DNA from: QKMZ01 sp012965515
Lineage (GTDB): Bacteria > Cyanobacteriota > Vampirovibrionia > Obscuribacterales > Obscuribacteraceae
Assembly (NCBI GenBank): GCA_937879965.1
Contig: CALFMP010000036.1
Coordinates: 124,001 to 188,000 of the forward strand
Direction: 5' to 3'
DNA length: 64,000 nt
Below are positions 33,486 to 42,808 of the stretch, piece after piece; within the stretch, counting starts at the first letter, position 1, and every line of letters starts with the position of its first letter. Position numbers and translations under genes: made by a program. Below the pieces are notes generated by a model. It was not told the origin of the DNA. It did not search any database and was given only the letters and a program-made list of their open reading frames with translations.

Positions 33486-34439
33486 ATGCGTAGTCATTCC
33501 ATTCTCTTGGGTCTTAGCGGTTCAGAACAGTCTTCTTATGCTGCTGAAGTTGCCTGGTATTTGGCTAAGAAGCTAAACGCCAGTGTTACTGCAGAACATG
33601 TAATCGACAAGAACACTATTTGGGAGTTGCTCAGAAGCGACACTCCGGGCTTTGTCGGCGGAAAGGAGTACATTGAGATCTTTGACTCAATTATCGATTC
33701 TCTCAAAGCGCTGGCCGATCAACTGGCATGCAAGTACGAAGTTATGGCAGCGGCTCGCGGTATTCGCGCTCGGTGTCTAACTAAAGAAGGCAACCCTATT
33801 CGCGTTCTTTGTGAGGATTCTGACGATTACGACATGATTGTTCTAGGTCACGTCGAGGAAAAGAATCGTAGTTACAACCGTGATATGCGTGAGTACATGA
33901 GGCATTCGATAGCCGAAGGTGTGGCTCACGAATCAAGAGTTCCTGTACTGGTTGTGCAGTCGAAGCCGGTTCTCTGGGATTCAATGACCATTGTTTCTGA
34001 AATCGATCATCTCAATATGAAGTACATACGTTCATGTTTGGCTTTGGCTAAGTGCCTTGGCCTGAGAACCGTAATCGAATTTTGGGGAACCGGTCTCAGA
34101 GAGGAAACGCCAGAGTCCCTTCTGAAGAATCTATTGGATGAAATGCCTGAACTGCAGGAATGCGTTATCGATATTGAGTATTTTGCAGGGCCTGCCGCTA
34201 GCCAGAGACAAGGCTTGTTTTGTGGTCGCTCGATGGATCAAGCTGCCCAACTGCAATCGCAGACTCTTTATGTCCTACCGACTCGCGGAATCGGAAGAGA
34301 AAGAATAACCACATTCGGGATTGCGCCAGAGGAGTTTGTCAGTTCAATGGCTTTGCCTTGCTTGCTTCTGTGGCCGGAAGATAATGACAGCTTGCAGTTT
34401 GATGACATCGCAGAACCTGCCACGGTCAAACACAGCTAA
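33486..34439 (+). CDS. Tandem USP-like protein, paralogue of the 54228 gene
   Basis: The 317-residue protein begins SILLGLSGSEQSSYAAEVAW and has TIWELLRSDTPGFVGG at about residues 43-58 and VPVLVVQSKPVLWDSMTIVSE near the domain junction. These segments are shared with the gene at 54228 (same order, about the same length). The second half lacks an ATP loop and ends LPCLLLWPEDND. It follows the first tandem USP by 33 bp and precedes a single USP by 18 bp, with the order of the latter pair also conserved at 53671-55187. Confidence 0.85.
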   Translation: MRSHSILLGLSGSEQSSYAAEVAWYLAKKLNASVTAEHVIDKNTIWELLRSDTPGFVGGKEYIEIFDSIIDSLKALADQLACKYEVMAAARGIRARCLTKEGNPIRVLCEDSDDYDMIVLGHVEEKNRSYNRDMREYMRHSIAEGVAHESRVPVLVVQSKPVLWDSMTIVSEIDHLNMKYIRSCLALAKCLGLRTVIEFWGTGLREETPESLLKNLLDEMPELQECVIDIEYFAGPAASQRQGLFCGRSMDQAAQLQSQTLYVLPTRGIGRERITTFGIAPEEFVSSMALPCLLLWPEDNDSLQFDDIAEPATVKHS

Positions 34440-34457
34440 GCAAAGGAAGAAAGAAAA

Positions 34458-34961
34458 GTGAGTTCTTTGCCGGAAAAATCAGCTGGCTCTGTGGTCTTAA
34501 TTGCCGTAGATGAAAGCGCCGCAGTGCCTTGCATCATTAAGTTCGTTGCACAGCATAAGTGGGACGATAAGACGATTTTCAAAATCGTGAATGTGATTGC
34601 ACCAATCATGCTGGATCACCCCATGGCGAGCTATCCATTGTTCTTAGAAAGTGTTGAAAAGGACGTTCGGGACGACGCAGAATCACTTCTAAAAAGGACA
34701 AGGGAGGAGATTCAAGCTAAGTTTCCTGACCTGCTTGTACAGACGGAAGTTATTGCTGGGTCGCCTGCAGAAGTAATAGTGGCAGAAGCCGAACGAAGTG
34801 GAGCGGAGCTGATTATTGTCGGTTCGCATGGACGGTCTGGGTTAAAGCGATTCCTGTTGGGTAGCGTCTCTTCCGCGGTCATTGCGCACGCCCCATGCAA
34901 TGTTATGGTTGTTCGAGTTGTAGAAACTGCTAAGTCTGAAAGCGAAGTTGCCTCAAAGTGA
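34458..34961 (+). CDS. Universal stress protein, paralogue of the 53671 gene
   Basis: The 167-residue USP contains VVLIAVDESAAVPCIIKFV, then VIAPIMLDHPMASYPLFLES and the ATP loop GSHGRSGLKRFLLGSVSSAV. The central segment MLDHPMASYP is nearly identical in the USP at 53671. The start is a GTG at 34458 after AAAGGAAG. Last gene of the USP operon; it converges on the sensor kinase gene. Confidence 0.92.
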   Translation: MSSLPEKSAGSVVLIAVDESAAVPCIIKFVAQHKWDDKTIFKIVNVIAPIMLDHPMASYPLFLESVEKDVRDDAESLLKRTREEIQAKFPDLLVQTEVIAGSPAEVIVAEAERSGAELIIVGSHGRSGLKRFLLGSVSSAVIAHAPCNVMVVRVVETAKSESEVASK

Positions 34962-34994
34962 AACTGTCGCGCATACTGGCGGCATGAATTTGAA

Positions 34995-36614
34995 TTACGG
35001 TATTTCCTTCGATAACTTTTGACCGTATTCTGGCAAGACGAAGGCAAAACTACTGCCTTCTGCTACCTTGCTCTCGCACCAAATGCGTCCGCCATGCCCT
35101 TCCACAATTTTTCTGGATAAGTATAATCCCAGCCCGGTACTGGCATAATAGCGACCACTCGAGCCAGCTTGCCAAAAACGCTGGAAGAGTTTTGACATGT
35201 TTTCCGGCGGAATGCCCTTGCCTGTATCCTTGACTGTCACCGTAGTTGATGAGTCGTCTTGAGACATCAGCACCGTGACGGAACCGCCTGCCGGCGTGAA
35301 TTTCAGCGAATTGTCTATCAGATTTTGAACAACCCGGCGAATCTCTTCTTGGTCGCATTGGATGTCGTGTGTTTCGACAGGAAGCTTTGCTTGAAGCTGT
35401 ACTCGCCTTTCCTGAGCAAGAGGCATGATTTCTGTGACAAGCTGTGTAATCACTGCGGCAAGGTTACATTCCTTGATGTCCATTTCTTTGACGCCACTGT
35501 CAAAGCGGTAAACATCCAAAAGCGTCTGCACCAGTCCATAAAGTGTCGAATTGCTTTGCAAAATGGTATCGAGAATCTCTTTTTGCTCTGTATTCAATTC
35601 GCCGAAGTCGCCTTCAAGCATAAGCTTAACTGCGCGAATAGTCGCTGAGACTGGAGTCTTTAGATCATGCGTAAGCGTTGCTACAAAATCTTCTCTTTGT
35701 TGCTGCAGCTGGACGCGGTCTGTCGCGTTCGAATACATAGCAACCACGGCGTTTCCACTTCCATCGCCTACTTTCATCGGCCAAACCGCCCAGTCCCAGT
35801 AAGAAACTTCCTGCGTTTTTGTTTTCGAGAAATTCAGCGGTTGCGCTGAAATCTGAATCGGAGTGCCGGTTTGCAATACAGTTTTGAATGGATCCATAGA
35901 CAGGTGCGGGGCCAGTTCGAATAGGGGTTTGCCTATCACGTCTCTGGTTTCTGCACCGGATATGAGTTGTGCGAACTCCTCATTGCATTCCAAACAAACA
36001 AAGTTGTCGTCCATACTAACGATGCCGATTGGAGCACTCTCCAGAATGCTTTTCGTAACGCGCTTTTCAGTCTCTAATTCTCGAATCGCATCACGATGTT
36101 GCAACAACGCCAATTCTTTGGAGCCGATATAACTTTCGATGGCCAAACCCATGTCGAAGAAAATCAACTTCATAAGGGTAATGGCGACACTCGATTGCGA
36201 CTCCCTCGATGGATTGCTGTCGGACAAAAGGCGTGGCATAAGCCAAGCAATGGCTCGGCTATAAGCGCCAAAGTACCACTTTGGATCGAGTTCTATTCGA
36301 TGATGGGTGTGGCCGACCAGTAGCCTATCGTTGACATATTCATTGTCATAAACACCGCGGGCCAGCCTCAAGAAATATTGCTTTTGCGCCGCTTTTGCTC
36401 TTTCCAAAATCTGTTGATTAGGAAAGAAGGCTTGAGTTTCGCTAAAGTTTAAAAAGTGCCGATACATGTCGTCCATTAATTCGTCGACATGGTTTTCCAG
36501 AACTCGATCGATCTCCTGCAGGTCTGAGTCCTTGATAGATTCGAATTCCAGCCACTTTTTACGCAGCTCAATTTCGAGTGGGCTGACTTCGAAAAATTGT
36601 GAGGAGCCTTTCAC
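34995..36614 (-). CDS. Globin-coupled sensor histidine kinase
   Basis: The 539-residue soluble kinase has a globin-coupled-sensor (protoglobin-like) domain at residues about 15-165, a PAS domain about 180-300, HisKA with the phospho-His H316 (VATLTHDLKTP) and a HATPase domain (NLIDNSLKFTP, then GKGIPPENM and STGLGLYLSRKI). The globin signature HRIELDPKWYFGAY puts the proximal haem ligand at H104. Such domains bind haem and sense O2, CO or NO. No membrane helix is seen, so it acts in the cytoplasm. The gene is divergent from a NarL-type response regulator, the obvious partner, as DosS/DosT pair with DosR. Confidence 0.88.
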   Translation of the reverse strand: MKGSSQFFEVSPLEIELRKKWLEFESIKDSDLQEIDRVLENHVDELMDDMYRHFLNFSETQAFFPNQQILERAKAAQKQYFLRLARGVYDNEYVNDRLLVGHTHHRIELDPKWYFGAYSRAIAWLMPRLLSDSNPSRESQSSVAITLMKLIFFDMGLAIESYIGSKELALLQHRDAIRELETEKRVTKSILESAPIGIVSMDDNFVCLECNEEFAQLISGAETRDVIGKPLFELAPHLSMDPFKTVLQTGTPIQISAQPLNFSKTKTQEVSYWDWAVWPMKVGDGSGNAVVAMYSNATDRVQLQQQREDFVATLTHDLKTPVSATIRAVKLMLEGDFGELNTEQKEILDTILQSNSTLYGLVQTLLDVYRFDSGVKEMDIKECNLAAVITQLVTEIMPLAQERRVQLQAKLPVETHDIQCDQEEIRRVVQNLIDNSLKFTPAGGSVTVLMSQDDSSTTVTVKDTGKGIPPENMSKLFQRFWQAGSSGRYYASTGLGLYLSRKIVEGHGGRIWCESKVAEGSSFAFVLPEYGQKLSKEIP

Positions 36615-36762
36615 TTTTTTGGATACCTTTGTCTAAATTTCAAAATCCTGCCTGCTTTCAGCCTTATGGCGCGATTTCAATCGTTGCTACACGGTGTCGT
36701 CAAGAAGAGTATTATTGCCTTTTGGAGTATATATAATTAAAACGACATTTGGAACCGAAGCC

Positions 36763-37515
36763 ATGAACGAAGAAAGTCAAGCGACAAAAACACCAATTCG
36801 CATTTTGCTCGTCGAAGACCATGCATTAACCCGGGTTGGCATAAAAACTGTTCTGAAACGTGAAACCGATCTGACTGTCGTTGGAGAAGCATCAAACGGA
36901 GAAGAAGCGGTCGCACAAGCGGAAGCATTGAAGCCGGATATTATCTTAATGGACGTTGGAATGCCAGTTATGGATGGTATTCAAGCCTCCAAGAAGATAG
37001 TCGAATCTGGCAATCCGGCCAAGATCATTATGCTCACTCAGCATGACAACGACCAGGACATTTTGGCTTCGCTGGCTGCAGGTGCTTCCGGGTATTGCTT
37101 GAAAGATGTTGAGTCTGGTCGACTGTACATGGCCATACGCACGGTTAATGCAGGTGATGCCTGGCTTGATGCCTCAATTGCAGGCAAAGTACTCAAGTTG
37201 TATTCAAAGCAAAGTTCTCCTGTCGCCGAACCGCCAAGTGTCTCTCAACCACAGGAAAAGTCTGCTGCAGAACCGGCACCGGTTGCGCCTCAAAAGGCTT
37301 ACGAGCCAGATCGTCCCTATGCTGAGCCATTATCGCCTCGTGAACTCGAAGTTCTCGGTTTGATTGTTGAAGGTTTATCCAATCAACAAATTTCTGACCG
37401 ATTGATAATTTCGTTGCCGACTACGAAGACTCATGTTCGCAATATTCTCAACAAGCTTGCAGTTGATGATCGGACTCAAGCGGCCGTCCATGCAATGCGC
37501 CGGGGAATAGTCTAG
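36763..37515 (+). CDS. NarL/LuxR-family response regulator (DosR-like)
   Basis: The 250-residue protein has a receiver domain (residues about 12-130) with acidic pocket EDH and phospho-acceptor D64 in ILMDVGMP, a Pro/Glu-rich linker of about 40 residues, and a C-terminal LuxR HTH with LSPRELEVLGLIVEGLSNQQ and TTKTHVRNILNKL. The ATG at 36763 is chosen because homology starts a few residues later; an upstream frame would add 23 unrelated residues. It is divergent from the globin-coupled kinase with 148 bp between. NarL-family regulators bind short inverted repeats, so it is the candidate reader of the 18-bp palindrome found across the window. Confidence 0.92.
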   Translation: MNEESQATKTPIRILLVEDHALTRVGIKTVLKRETDLTVVGEASNGEEAVAQAEALKPDIILMDVGMPVMDGIQASKKIVESGNPAKIIMLTQHDNDQDILASLAAGASGYCLKDVESGRLYMAIRTVNAGDAWLDASIAGKVLKLYSKQSSPVAEPPSVSQPQEKSAAEPAPVAPQKAYEPDRPYAEPLSPRELEVLGLIVEGLSNQQISDRLIISLPTTKTHVRNILNKLAVDDRTQAAVHAMRRGIV

Positions 37516-37536
37516 GTTCCAGGCAATTTCACTTGT

Positions 37537-37980
37537 TTAGCGTGCGACTGCACTAGCGTTCAAAGTTTCGGCTTCTTTGCAGACTTTTATCACCTGCACT
37601 GTACAAGGGGCTCTCTTTACGACGTCTGACGCGACGCTGCCTAGTTCTGGGCGACGGCATCCTGTTTCGCCATGCGAGCCAATAATCAATAAATCTGCCT
37701 TTTGGTCTTTCGCTTCTTCTATGATTGCGTCAGGCAGAACACCTTCGATAATTGCTCCATCTACCTTGTGGTTGAAAAGCTTGCTTTTGAACCGCGTTAT
37801 TCGATCGTCTAGGATAAGCTGCGCTTGATGCACCAGTTGTTCAGATGTTTCAGTGCTGGCAGCTGAATCCACGATGGAGACTATTCGAAACTCTACGTCA
37901 GAACACCATTTTGCTTCGCAGACTTGAACAAGTATCTTTTCTGCCATATCTGAGCTGTCGACAGCAATTAAAGCCTTCAT
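37537..37980 (-). CDS. Universal stress protein (USP)
   Basis: The 147-residue USP starts KALIAVDSSDMAEKILVQV and has the loop GSHGETGCRRPELGSVASDV, then RAPCTVQVIK. The loop has insert-free spacing but a Cys-Arg-Arg-Pro deviation. The ATG at 37980 is preceded by AGAGGTGG. Convergent with the response regulator gene, 21 bp apart. Confidence 0.9.
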   Translation of the reverse strand: MKALIAVDSSDMAEKILVQVCEAKWCSDVEFRIVSIVDSAASTETSEQLVHQAQLILDDRITRFKSKLFNHKVDGAIIEGVLPDAIIEEAKDQKADLLIIGSHGETGCRRPELGSVASDVVKRAPCTVQVIKVCKEAETLNASAVAR

Positions 37981-38034
37981 GTAAACCACCTCTTTAAAGT
38001 CTGCACAAGAATGACTACAGGGCTGATGATTGAC

Positions 38035-38253
38035 CTAGTTCAGTGACTCTGCAATAAGCTGTTTTTCGGCTTCAAGCCAATCTTCCACGTCAAAGCCGTG
38101 TACGCAACCGCGCTCCTCAAAAATCTGATAAGCCCGCTGCGAGACTAGTTCCAAACGAACAGGTGTTGCATGAACAATCAAATGCGCCGTATCTTTCTTG
38201 CCGTGATTCGCTTGTTTTTGACTTAGAGTTTCGCTCTTCTTTGATTCAGCCAT
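38035..38253 (-). CDS. DUF2934-like small protein
   Basis: The 72-residue protein ends with RAYQIFEERGCVHGFDVEDW, then LEAEKQLIAES, the conserved pattern of DUF2934 (RAYELFEERG-x-G-x-DLEDWLEAE). The N-terminus is Lys-rich. Function unknown; members are often found near stress and transport genes. A good ribosome binding site (AAGGGG) precedes the ATG. Confidence 0.85.
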   Translation of the reverse strand: MAESKKSETLSQKQANHGKKDTAHLIVHATPVRLELVSQRAYQIFEERGCVHGFDVEDWLEAEKQLIAESLN

Positions 38254-38357
38254 TCTCGTACACCCCTTTTCGTTTTAGTTGAAGGAAATTCTATTTTTCC
38301 GTTTTTCCCGGACAAGCCGCCGTATTCAAACTTTAGAACGTGCACTGCTGCTTCTTC

Positions 38358-38375
38358 ATCGACCTTTAGTATGGT
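38358..38375 (+). promoter_or_regulatory. Candidate regulon operator F (PEP synthase)
   Basis: ATCGACC-TTT-AGTATGGT differs from consensus at one right-half position. It ends 90 bp before the ppsA start. Confidence 0.55.
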
Positions 38376-38465
38376 GAATGTTCGATGGCAACACACCCCA
38401 AAGAACGATGTCGCTCTGCTTGGCGTTATTCAAACTGACGGAAGTGAGGGCTCAGGAGTAATGGC

Positions 38466-40910
38466 ATGAAGAGTTGCATCAAATGGTTCGAAGAAATATC
38501 ACTTGCCGATCTATCTTTGGTCGGAGGGAAAAGTGCATCACTAGGCGAACTGACTCGAGAACTCACAGCTTGCGGTGTTCGAGTACCAAATGGATTTGCA
38601 ATAACGGTTGACGCTTATGATGCGATTCTTGACACGGGGGCAGTGAGAGAAAGCCTTGAAGACCTTTTTGATGGGACTGACTGTGCTGATTCAGGCAATT
38701 TGACGCAGCTTGCCCAAGCTGCGCGCGCAATCATTAAGGATGCTGGACTACCGCAATTTCTGAGAGAGCAAATTTGTTCTGCATACAGGCAGCTGTCTTC
38801 TCTCTATGGCGATGCAGCCACTGACGTCGCCATAAGGTCAAGTGCTACCGCAGAGGACTTGCCGGACGCGTCGTTTGCCGGTCAACAAGAATCATTCCTA
38901 AATATTCAAGGCGAGTCTGCTGTTTTGGAAGCTTGCCTGAACTGCTTCGCCTCGCTATTCACTGAAAGGGCTATCAGCTACAGGCGCGATAAAGGTTTTG
39001 AGCAGCTGAGTGTGAAACTCTCTGTTGCCGTGCAAAAAATGGTGCGCTCAGACTCTGCCAGTTCCGGCGTAATTTTCACCCTTGATACCGAAAGCGGTTT
39101 TCGCGACAGTATTTTGATAACGTCGTCATATGGGTTAGGTGAAAACGTCGTCTCTGGGCGTGTGGATCCGGATGAATTCTTGGTTTTCAAACCAACGCTG
39201 CGCTCGGGTCACAAACCAATTCTTCGAAGAAAGGTCGGTGCTAAACAGCAGCGGCTGGTGTATTCAACCCACGGCAGCAGAACTACGAGCAATATCAATG
39301 TTCCCGACGAAGAAAAGTCGAAGTTGAGTCTGAGCGATGATGAAGTGATTGTTTTATCGAAGTGGGCTTTGTCTATCGAGGACCATTACAGTAAGCTTCA
39401 CGGCAAGAAAGTCGCTATGGATATTGAGTGGGCAAAGGATGGACGCGACGGACAACTATATATAGTCCAAGCGAGACCCGAAACAGTATTTTCGTCACAT
39501 TTTTCGAACACACTATGCACCTATTCACTAAAAGAAAAAGGTGAGTTGCTGCTGGAAGGCCGAGCCATAGGCGAGAAAATAGGTGCCGGACCAGTACGGT
39601 TGATTCGCAGTAAAAACGAACTGTCTGAATTTCAGTCCGGGGAAGTTCTAGTTGCTGATATGACAGACCCCGACTGGGAACCGGTCATGAAGCGCGCAGC
39701 CGCCATCATTACGAACAGAGGTGGAAGAACCTGCCATGCCGCAATTGTAAGTAGAGAGTTGGGTGTTCCTTGTGTAGTTGGAACCCACACGGCAACCGAT
39801 GTTCTACAGCCTCACAGCGAGGTTACCGTGTGCTGCTCGGAAGGTGCGCAAGGCAAGGTTTACAGTGGTCTGTTGCCCTTTGACCGGAAGGAGGTTTCGG
39901 TTGAAGACATTCCGAAGACCATCACTAAAGTGATGATAAATCTAGGCGAGCCAGATCAGGCATTCTCGCTGGCTCAACTGCCTGTCGATGGCGTAGGTTT
40001 GGCTCGGGAGGAATTCATTATTGCCAATGAGTTGAAGATTCATCCGCTGGCCTTGACTCGCTTTGATTCTCTGACAGACAAAGTTGCCAAACAGCAGATC
40101 GCTCAAATGACAAAGCATTATCCGGATAAATGTCAGTATTTCGTCAATAAGCTTACTGAAGGAGTGAGCACAATTGCTGCGGCATTTTATCCGAGACCAG
40201 TAATCGTTCGCCTTTCTGATTTCAAAACCAATGAGTATGCCAGCCTTATCGGTGGACAGCAATTTGAGCCTAAAGAAGATAATCCGATGATTGGATTTAG
40301 AGGCGCCAGTCGCTATTACAGCGAAAGCTACAGGGACGGTTTTGCACTGGAGTGTCGTGCTCTGAAAATCGTACGTGATGACATGGGTCTGACAAACCTC
40401 AAAATCATGATTCCTTTTTGCCGGACTATAGAAGAAGGAAAATCGGTTTTGTCTGAGATGTCCGCAAATGGATTGAACCGAGGCGAGAACGGCTTGGAAG
40501 TCTATGTTATGTGTGAAATTCCATCCAATGTGATTTTGGCTGACGCGTTTGCGGAGTTATTCGATGGCTTTTCCATTGGCTCGAACGATTTGACGCAGCT
40601 TGTGCTGGGCACAGACAGAGATTCTGAACTCGTTGCTCAGGTGTTCGACGAACGAAATTTGGCGGTAAAGCGCATGATTGAAATGGCGATTAAGGAGGTA
40701 AAAAGGGCCGGCAGGAAAATTGGTATCTGCGGTCAAGCTCCGAGCGACTATCCTGAATTTGCTCAGTTCCTTGTAGAAAGAGGAATAGACAGTATTTCCC
40801 TGAACCCGGATGTCGTACTGAAAACCATTCCAATAATCGCAAAGGCCGAAGAAACCTTGCCATCACTTTTGCGAAAGAATGAAATGGATGCTGTGATGTC
40901 AGCGCAATGA
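38466..40910 (+). CDS. ppsA: Phosphoenolpyruvate synthase
   Basis: The 814-residue protein has an N-terminal ATP-grasp domain (VGGKSASLGEL near residue 20 and AIRSSATAEDLPDASFAGQ), a central phosphohistidine domain with catalytic H424 in GGRTCHAAIVSRELG, and a C-terminal TIM barrel with C755 in GICGQAPSD and GIDSISLNPD. It converts pyruvate and ATP to PEP, AMP and phosphate, a gluconeogenic step. A PPDK-like enzyme is reported to be important in mycobacterial dormancy metabolism, and the upstream candidate operator links this gene to the same island. A terminator follows. Confidence 0.95.
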   Translation: MKSCIKWFEEISLADLSLVGGKSASLGELTRELTACGVRVPNGFAITVDAYDAILDTGAVRESLEDLFDGTDCADSGNLTQLAQAARAIIKDAGLPQFLREQICSAYRQLSSLYGDAATDVAIRSSATAEDLPDASFAGQQESFLNIQGESAVLEACLNCFASLFTERAISYRRDKGFEQLSVKLSVAVQKMVRSDSASSGVIFTLDTESGFRDSILITSSYGLGENVVSGRVDPDEFLVFKPTLRSGHKPILRRKVGAKQQRLVYSTHGSRTTSNINVPDEEKSKLSLSDDEVIVLSKWALSIEDHYSKLHGKKVAMDIEWAKDGRDGQLYIVQARPETVFSSHFSNTLCTYSLKEKGELLLEGRAIGEKIGAGPVRLIRSKNELSEFQSGEVLVADMTDPDWEPVMKRAAAIITNRGGRTCHAAIVSRELGVPCVVGTHTATDVLQPHSEVTVCCSEGAQGKVYSGLLPFDRKEVSVEDIPKTITKVMINLGEPDQAFSLAQLPVDGVGLAREEFIIANELKIHPLALTRFDSLTDKVAKQQIAQMTKHYPDKCQYFVNKLTEGVSTIAAAFYPRPVIVRLSDFKTNEYASLIGGQQFEPKEDNPMIGFRGASRYYSESYRDGFALECRALKIVRDDMGLTNLKIMIPFCRTIEEGKSVLSEMSANGLNRGENGLEVYVMCEIPSNVILADAFAELFDGFSIGSNDLTQLVLGTDRDSELVAQVFDERNLAVKRMIEMAIKEVKRAGRKIGICGQAPSDYPEFAQFLVERGIDSISLNPDVVLKTIPIIAKAEETLPSLLRKNEMDAVMSAQ

Positions 40911-40931
40911 GAAGAGTTCTTGCTCAAAAAG

Positions 40932-40964
40932 AAGAGAAGCGGTTATAAACCGCTTCTCTTTTGG
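40932..40964. terminator. Bidirectional intrinsic terminator between ppsA and the archease-like gene
   Basis: A perfect 13-bp stem (AAGAGAAGCGGTT / AACCGCTTCTCTT) with a 3-nt loop is flanked by T runs on both strands, serving ppsA (rightward) and the 40980 gene (leftward). Confidence 0.9.
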
Positions 40965-40979
40965 CATTAGAAACTGCGT

Positions 40980-41405
40980 TTAGAGATAGACGTAAATGTT
41001 TGCTGTCCAGTCGCCGTTTTCTTCCTGAATCAGTTTGTGTTCCTTTACCAATACTGACTTAATGTGATTATTGACGACGTAACGTTTTTCATTCAGCGTG
41101 TCACCAGAAATGGTGGCATTGAGATGATATTCTCCATCTTCTCCGTTTGATATTTCGACAATGAATTCAGCACCCACAAATTTCTTATAGATAAATAGAA
41201 AAGTAATTTCTGAGAGCCAGGCATGCATTAGTTCGTCCATTGTCGCGGCCGACAACTCACATTTTTTCGTTTCTTTTCTTAGCACGCTGTGGTAGTCGAT
41301 GATCAGATTGGTCAGTGACATAGCAACATCTTCAAAAAGCTTGTCCAATCTATCTGCTCTGGCTTGAAAGCCTAAATCCGGTGCCCTATCAACTTCAGTG
41401 GTCAT
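40980..41405 (-). CDS. Archease-like protein
   Basis: The 141-residue protein follows the archease fold pattern: LDKLFEDVAMSLTNLIIDY, then MDELMHAWLSEITFLFIYKK and the final NNHIKSVLVKEHKLI and NGDWTANIYVYL. Archeases activate the RNA ligase RtcB by stimulating guanylylation. RtcB is not in the window. The C-terminal acidic metal ligand of classical archeases (…D at the end) is not obvious here, so the function may have diverged. The ATG at 41405 is chosen with GGAG nine bases before. A near-perfect operator lies 95 bp upstream. Confidence 0.75.
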   Translation of the reverse strand: MTTEVDRAPDLGFQARADRLDKLFEDVAMSLTNLIIDYHSVLRKETKKCELSAATMDELMHAWLSEITFLFIYKKFVGAEFIVEISNGEDGEYHLNATISGDTLNEKRYVVNNHIKSVLVKEHKLIQEENGDWTANIYVYL

Positions 41406-41499
41406 ACTGTTCTTCTCCAAAGCCAAGACCGATACCTCAATTAATGTCAATCATGCACTGCGCGGAGAAATGAGGCATGGGCTTTCGGAATGATCAGGC

Positions 41500-41517
41500 T
41501 TCATACCAGAGGACTAT
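41500..41517 (-). promoter_or_regulatory. Candidate regulon operator P (archease-like gene, USP at 41667)
   Basis: Reading leftwards, ATAGTCC-TCT-GGTATGAA matches the sites at 27830 and 30745 at 14 of 15 non-spacer positions. It lies in the divergent region between the archease-like gene and a USP gene. Confidence 0.6.
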
Positions 41518-41666
41518 TGAGGTCACGGCAAAGAGTATTCGAACATTTTGCAACTATTCATCCCTTCACATGATGAATGGATGTCTCGTTATTGGAAAAA
41601 TATTGTCTAAAGCGCAACTGAGTTGCAACTTTTCTATGTCTGAATCGCTCAAAAGGGAGAAAGGAA

Positions 41667-42179
41667 ATGCGAATTCTGGCCGCTATCGAAGACGAGACGT
41701 TTGGGAATGCCATAGTTGATTTCTTGGCGGAACATTTTTCAAATCCCGGGACGATGTTTCGGCTGATTCATGTGGTGGAGCCTACCATTGTTGGTGATAA
41801 TGTTCTGGCCATTTATGGCAATGGAATCAGCAGGGAGATCTTAGAGGAGCAAGTCAAAAACGGTTCGACCCTGATTAACTTGATGCGCGATAAGCTTCAC
41901 ACCAAGGTGGGTACGGCTAGTCCCATTGAGGTAAGCGTAATAATAGGCACCCCGCATCATGTAATTCTTGAAACTGCATCCGAATGGAAAGCCGATACTA
42001 TAGTTCTTGGCTCTCATGGTCGCAAAGGTTTGTCGCGCTTCATTATGGGAAGTGTTTCCTTGTCGGTCGTATCTCATGCCGACTGCGCCGTAACCATAGT
42101 TCGCCTACCGAAGGCGGTTGCTGAATCCTCTAAAGGGGAAAATGCAGGCAAAACAGGGGTAAAGCTATCATTGAGCTAA
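41667..42179 (+). CDS. Universal stress protein (USP)
   Basis: The 170-residue USP begins RILAAIEDETFGNAIVDFL and has the loop GSHGRKGLSRFIMGSVSLSV, then SHADCAVTIVR. Start ATG after GGGAGAAAGG. First gene of a rightward series that includes another USP, the HAD-HerA fusion and a TPR protein. Confidence 0.93.
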   Translation: MRILAAIEDETFGNAIVDFLAEHFSNPGTMFRLIHVVEPTIVGDNVLAIYGNGISREILEEQVKNGSTLINLMRDKLHTKVGTASPIEVSVIIGTPHHVILETASEWKADTIVLGSHGRKGLSRFIMGSVSLSVVSHADCAVTIVRLPKAVAESSKGENAGKTGVKLSLS

Positions 42180-42307
42180 TTCCATCGGATGAACGAACAT
42201 CATCCAGATAGACCATATCCGACTAGGCTTTTGCAGACACAATAGTAAAGTTCGCGGTGCGGACTCCATTAGAAGCTTTCATTTTCAAGATAATAGGACT
42301 CACAATT

Positions 42308-42784
42308 ATGATTTCTAGAATTTTGGTAGCCATTGAAGATACGCATTATTTGCCAGCTATCGAATCGTTTATTTCCGAGCTGAAGGCAAAATCGGGTGAA
42401 TTACATATCAAAATACTGAATGTAATCGAACCGGAAACTGCTGTTTATTCTTGGCCTAGTTCCGAATATCGCACAGAAGCGGAATCTCTGCTGAGCACTG
42501 TTTGCAGTATGCTCTCTAAGAAATTTCCTCAATACAAAGTAGAAGGGCAGCTCCGAGAGGGTACGGCAAAAGAACAAATCGTTGAAGAAGCAAAGTTATT
42601 CTCGGCAGATCTTCTTCTTATGGGACCGCATAATAAAAGAGGGATTGGCAAATTTATTTTAGGAAGCGTGGCCAAGGACGTCATCCCGCTTGCACCTTGC
42701 TCTGTCGTTCTTCTGCGTGCTGAAGTCAAAAAGGATAGCTCGCTGGTTTTGGGCCAAGGCACGAGCACTATGTCCAAAAGCTAA
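42308..42784 (+). CDS. Universal stress protein (USP)
   Basis: The 158-residue product starts SRILVAIEDTHYLPAIESF and has the loop GPHNKRGIGKFILGSVAKDV, then APCSVVLLR. The His-Gly of the canonical GSHG is replaced by Pro-His-Asn. The same GPH form occurs at 48898. ATG at 42308 chosen since homology starts there. It lies 24 bp upstream of the HAD-HerA gene. Confidence 0.9.
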   Translation: MISRILVAIEDTHYLPAIESFISELKAKSGELHIKILNVIEPETAVYSWPSSEYRTEAESLLSTVCSMLSKKFPQYKVEGQLREGTAKEQIVEEAKLFSADLLLMGPHNKRGIGKFILGSVAKDVIPLAPCSVVLLRAEVKKDSSLVLGQGTSTMSKS

Positions 42785-42808
42785 TGGCATCAGGCGGAGA
42801 ATTTGGTC

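Noticed and set aside
41477..41719. Rightward 80-codon frame upstream of a USP
   Set aside because: It overlaps the start of a clear USP gene in another frame and covers the operator at 41500.
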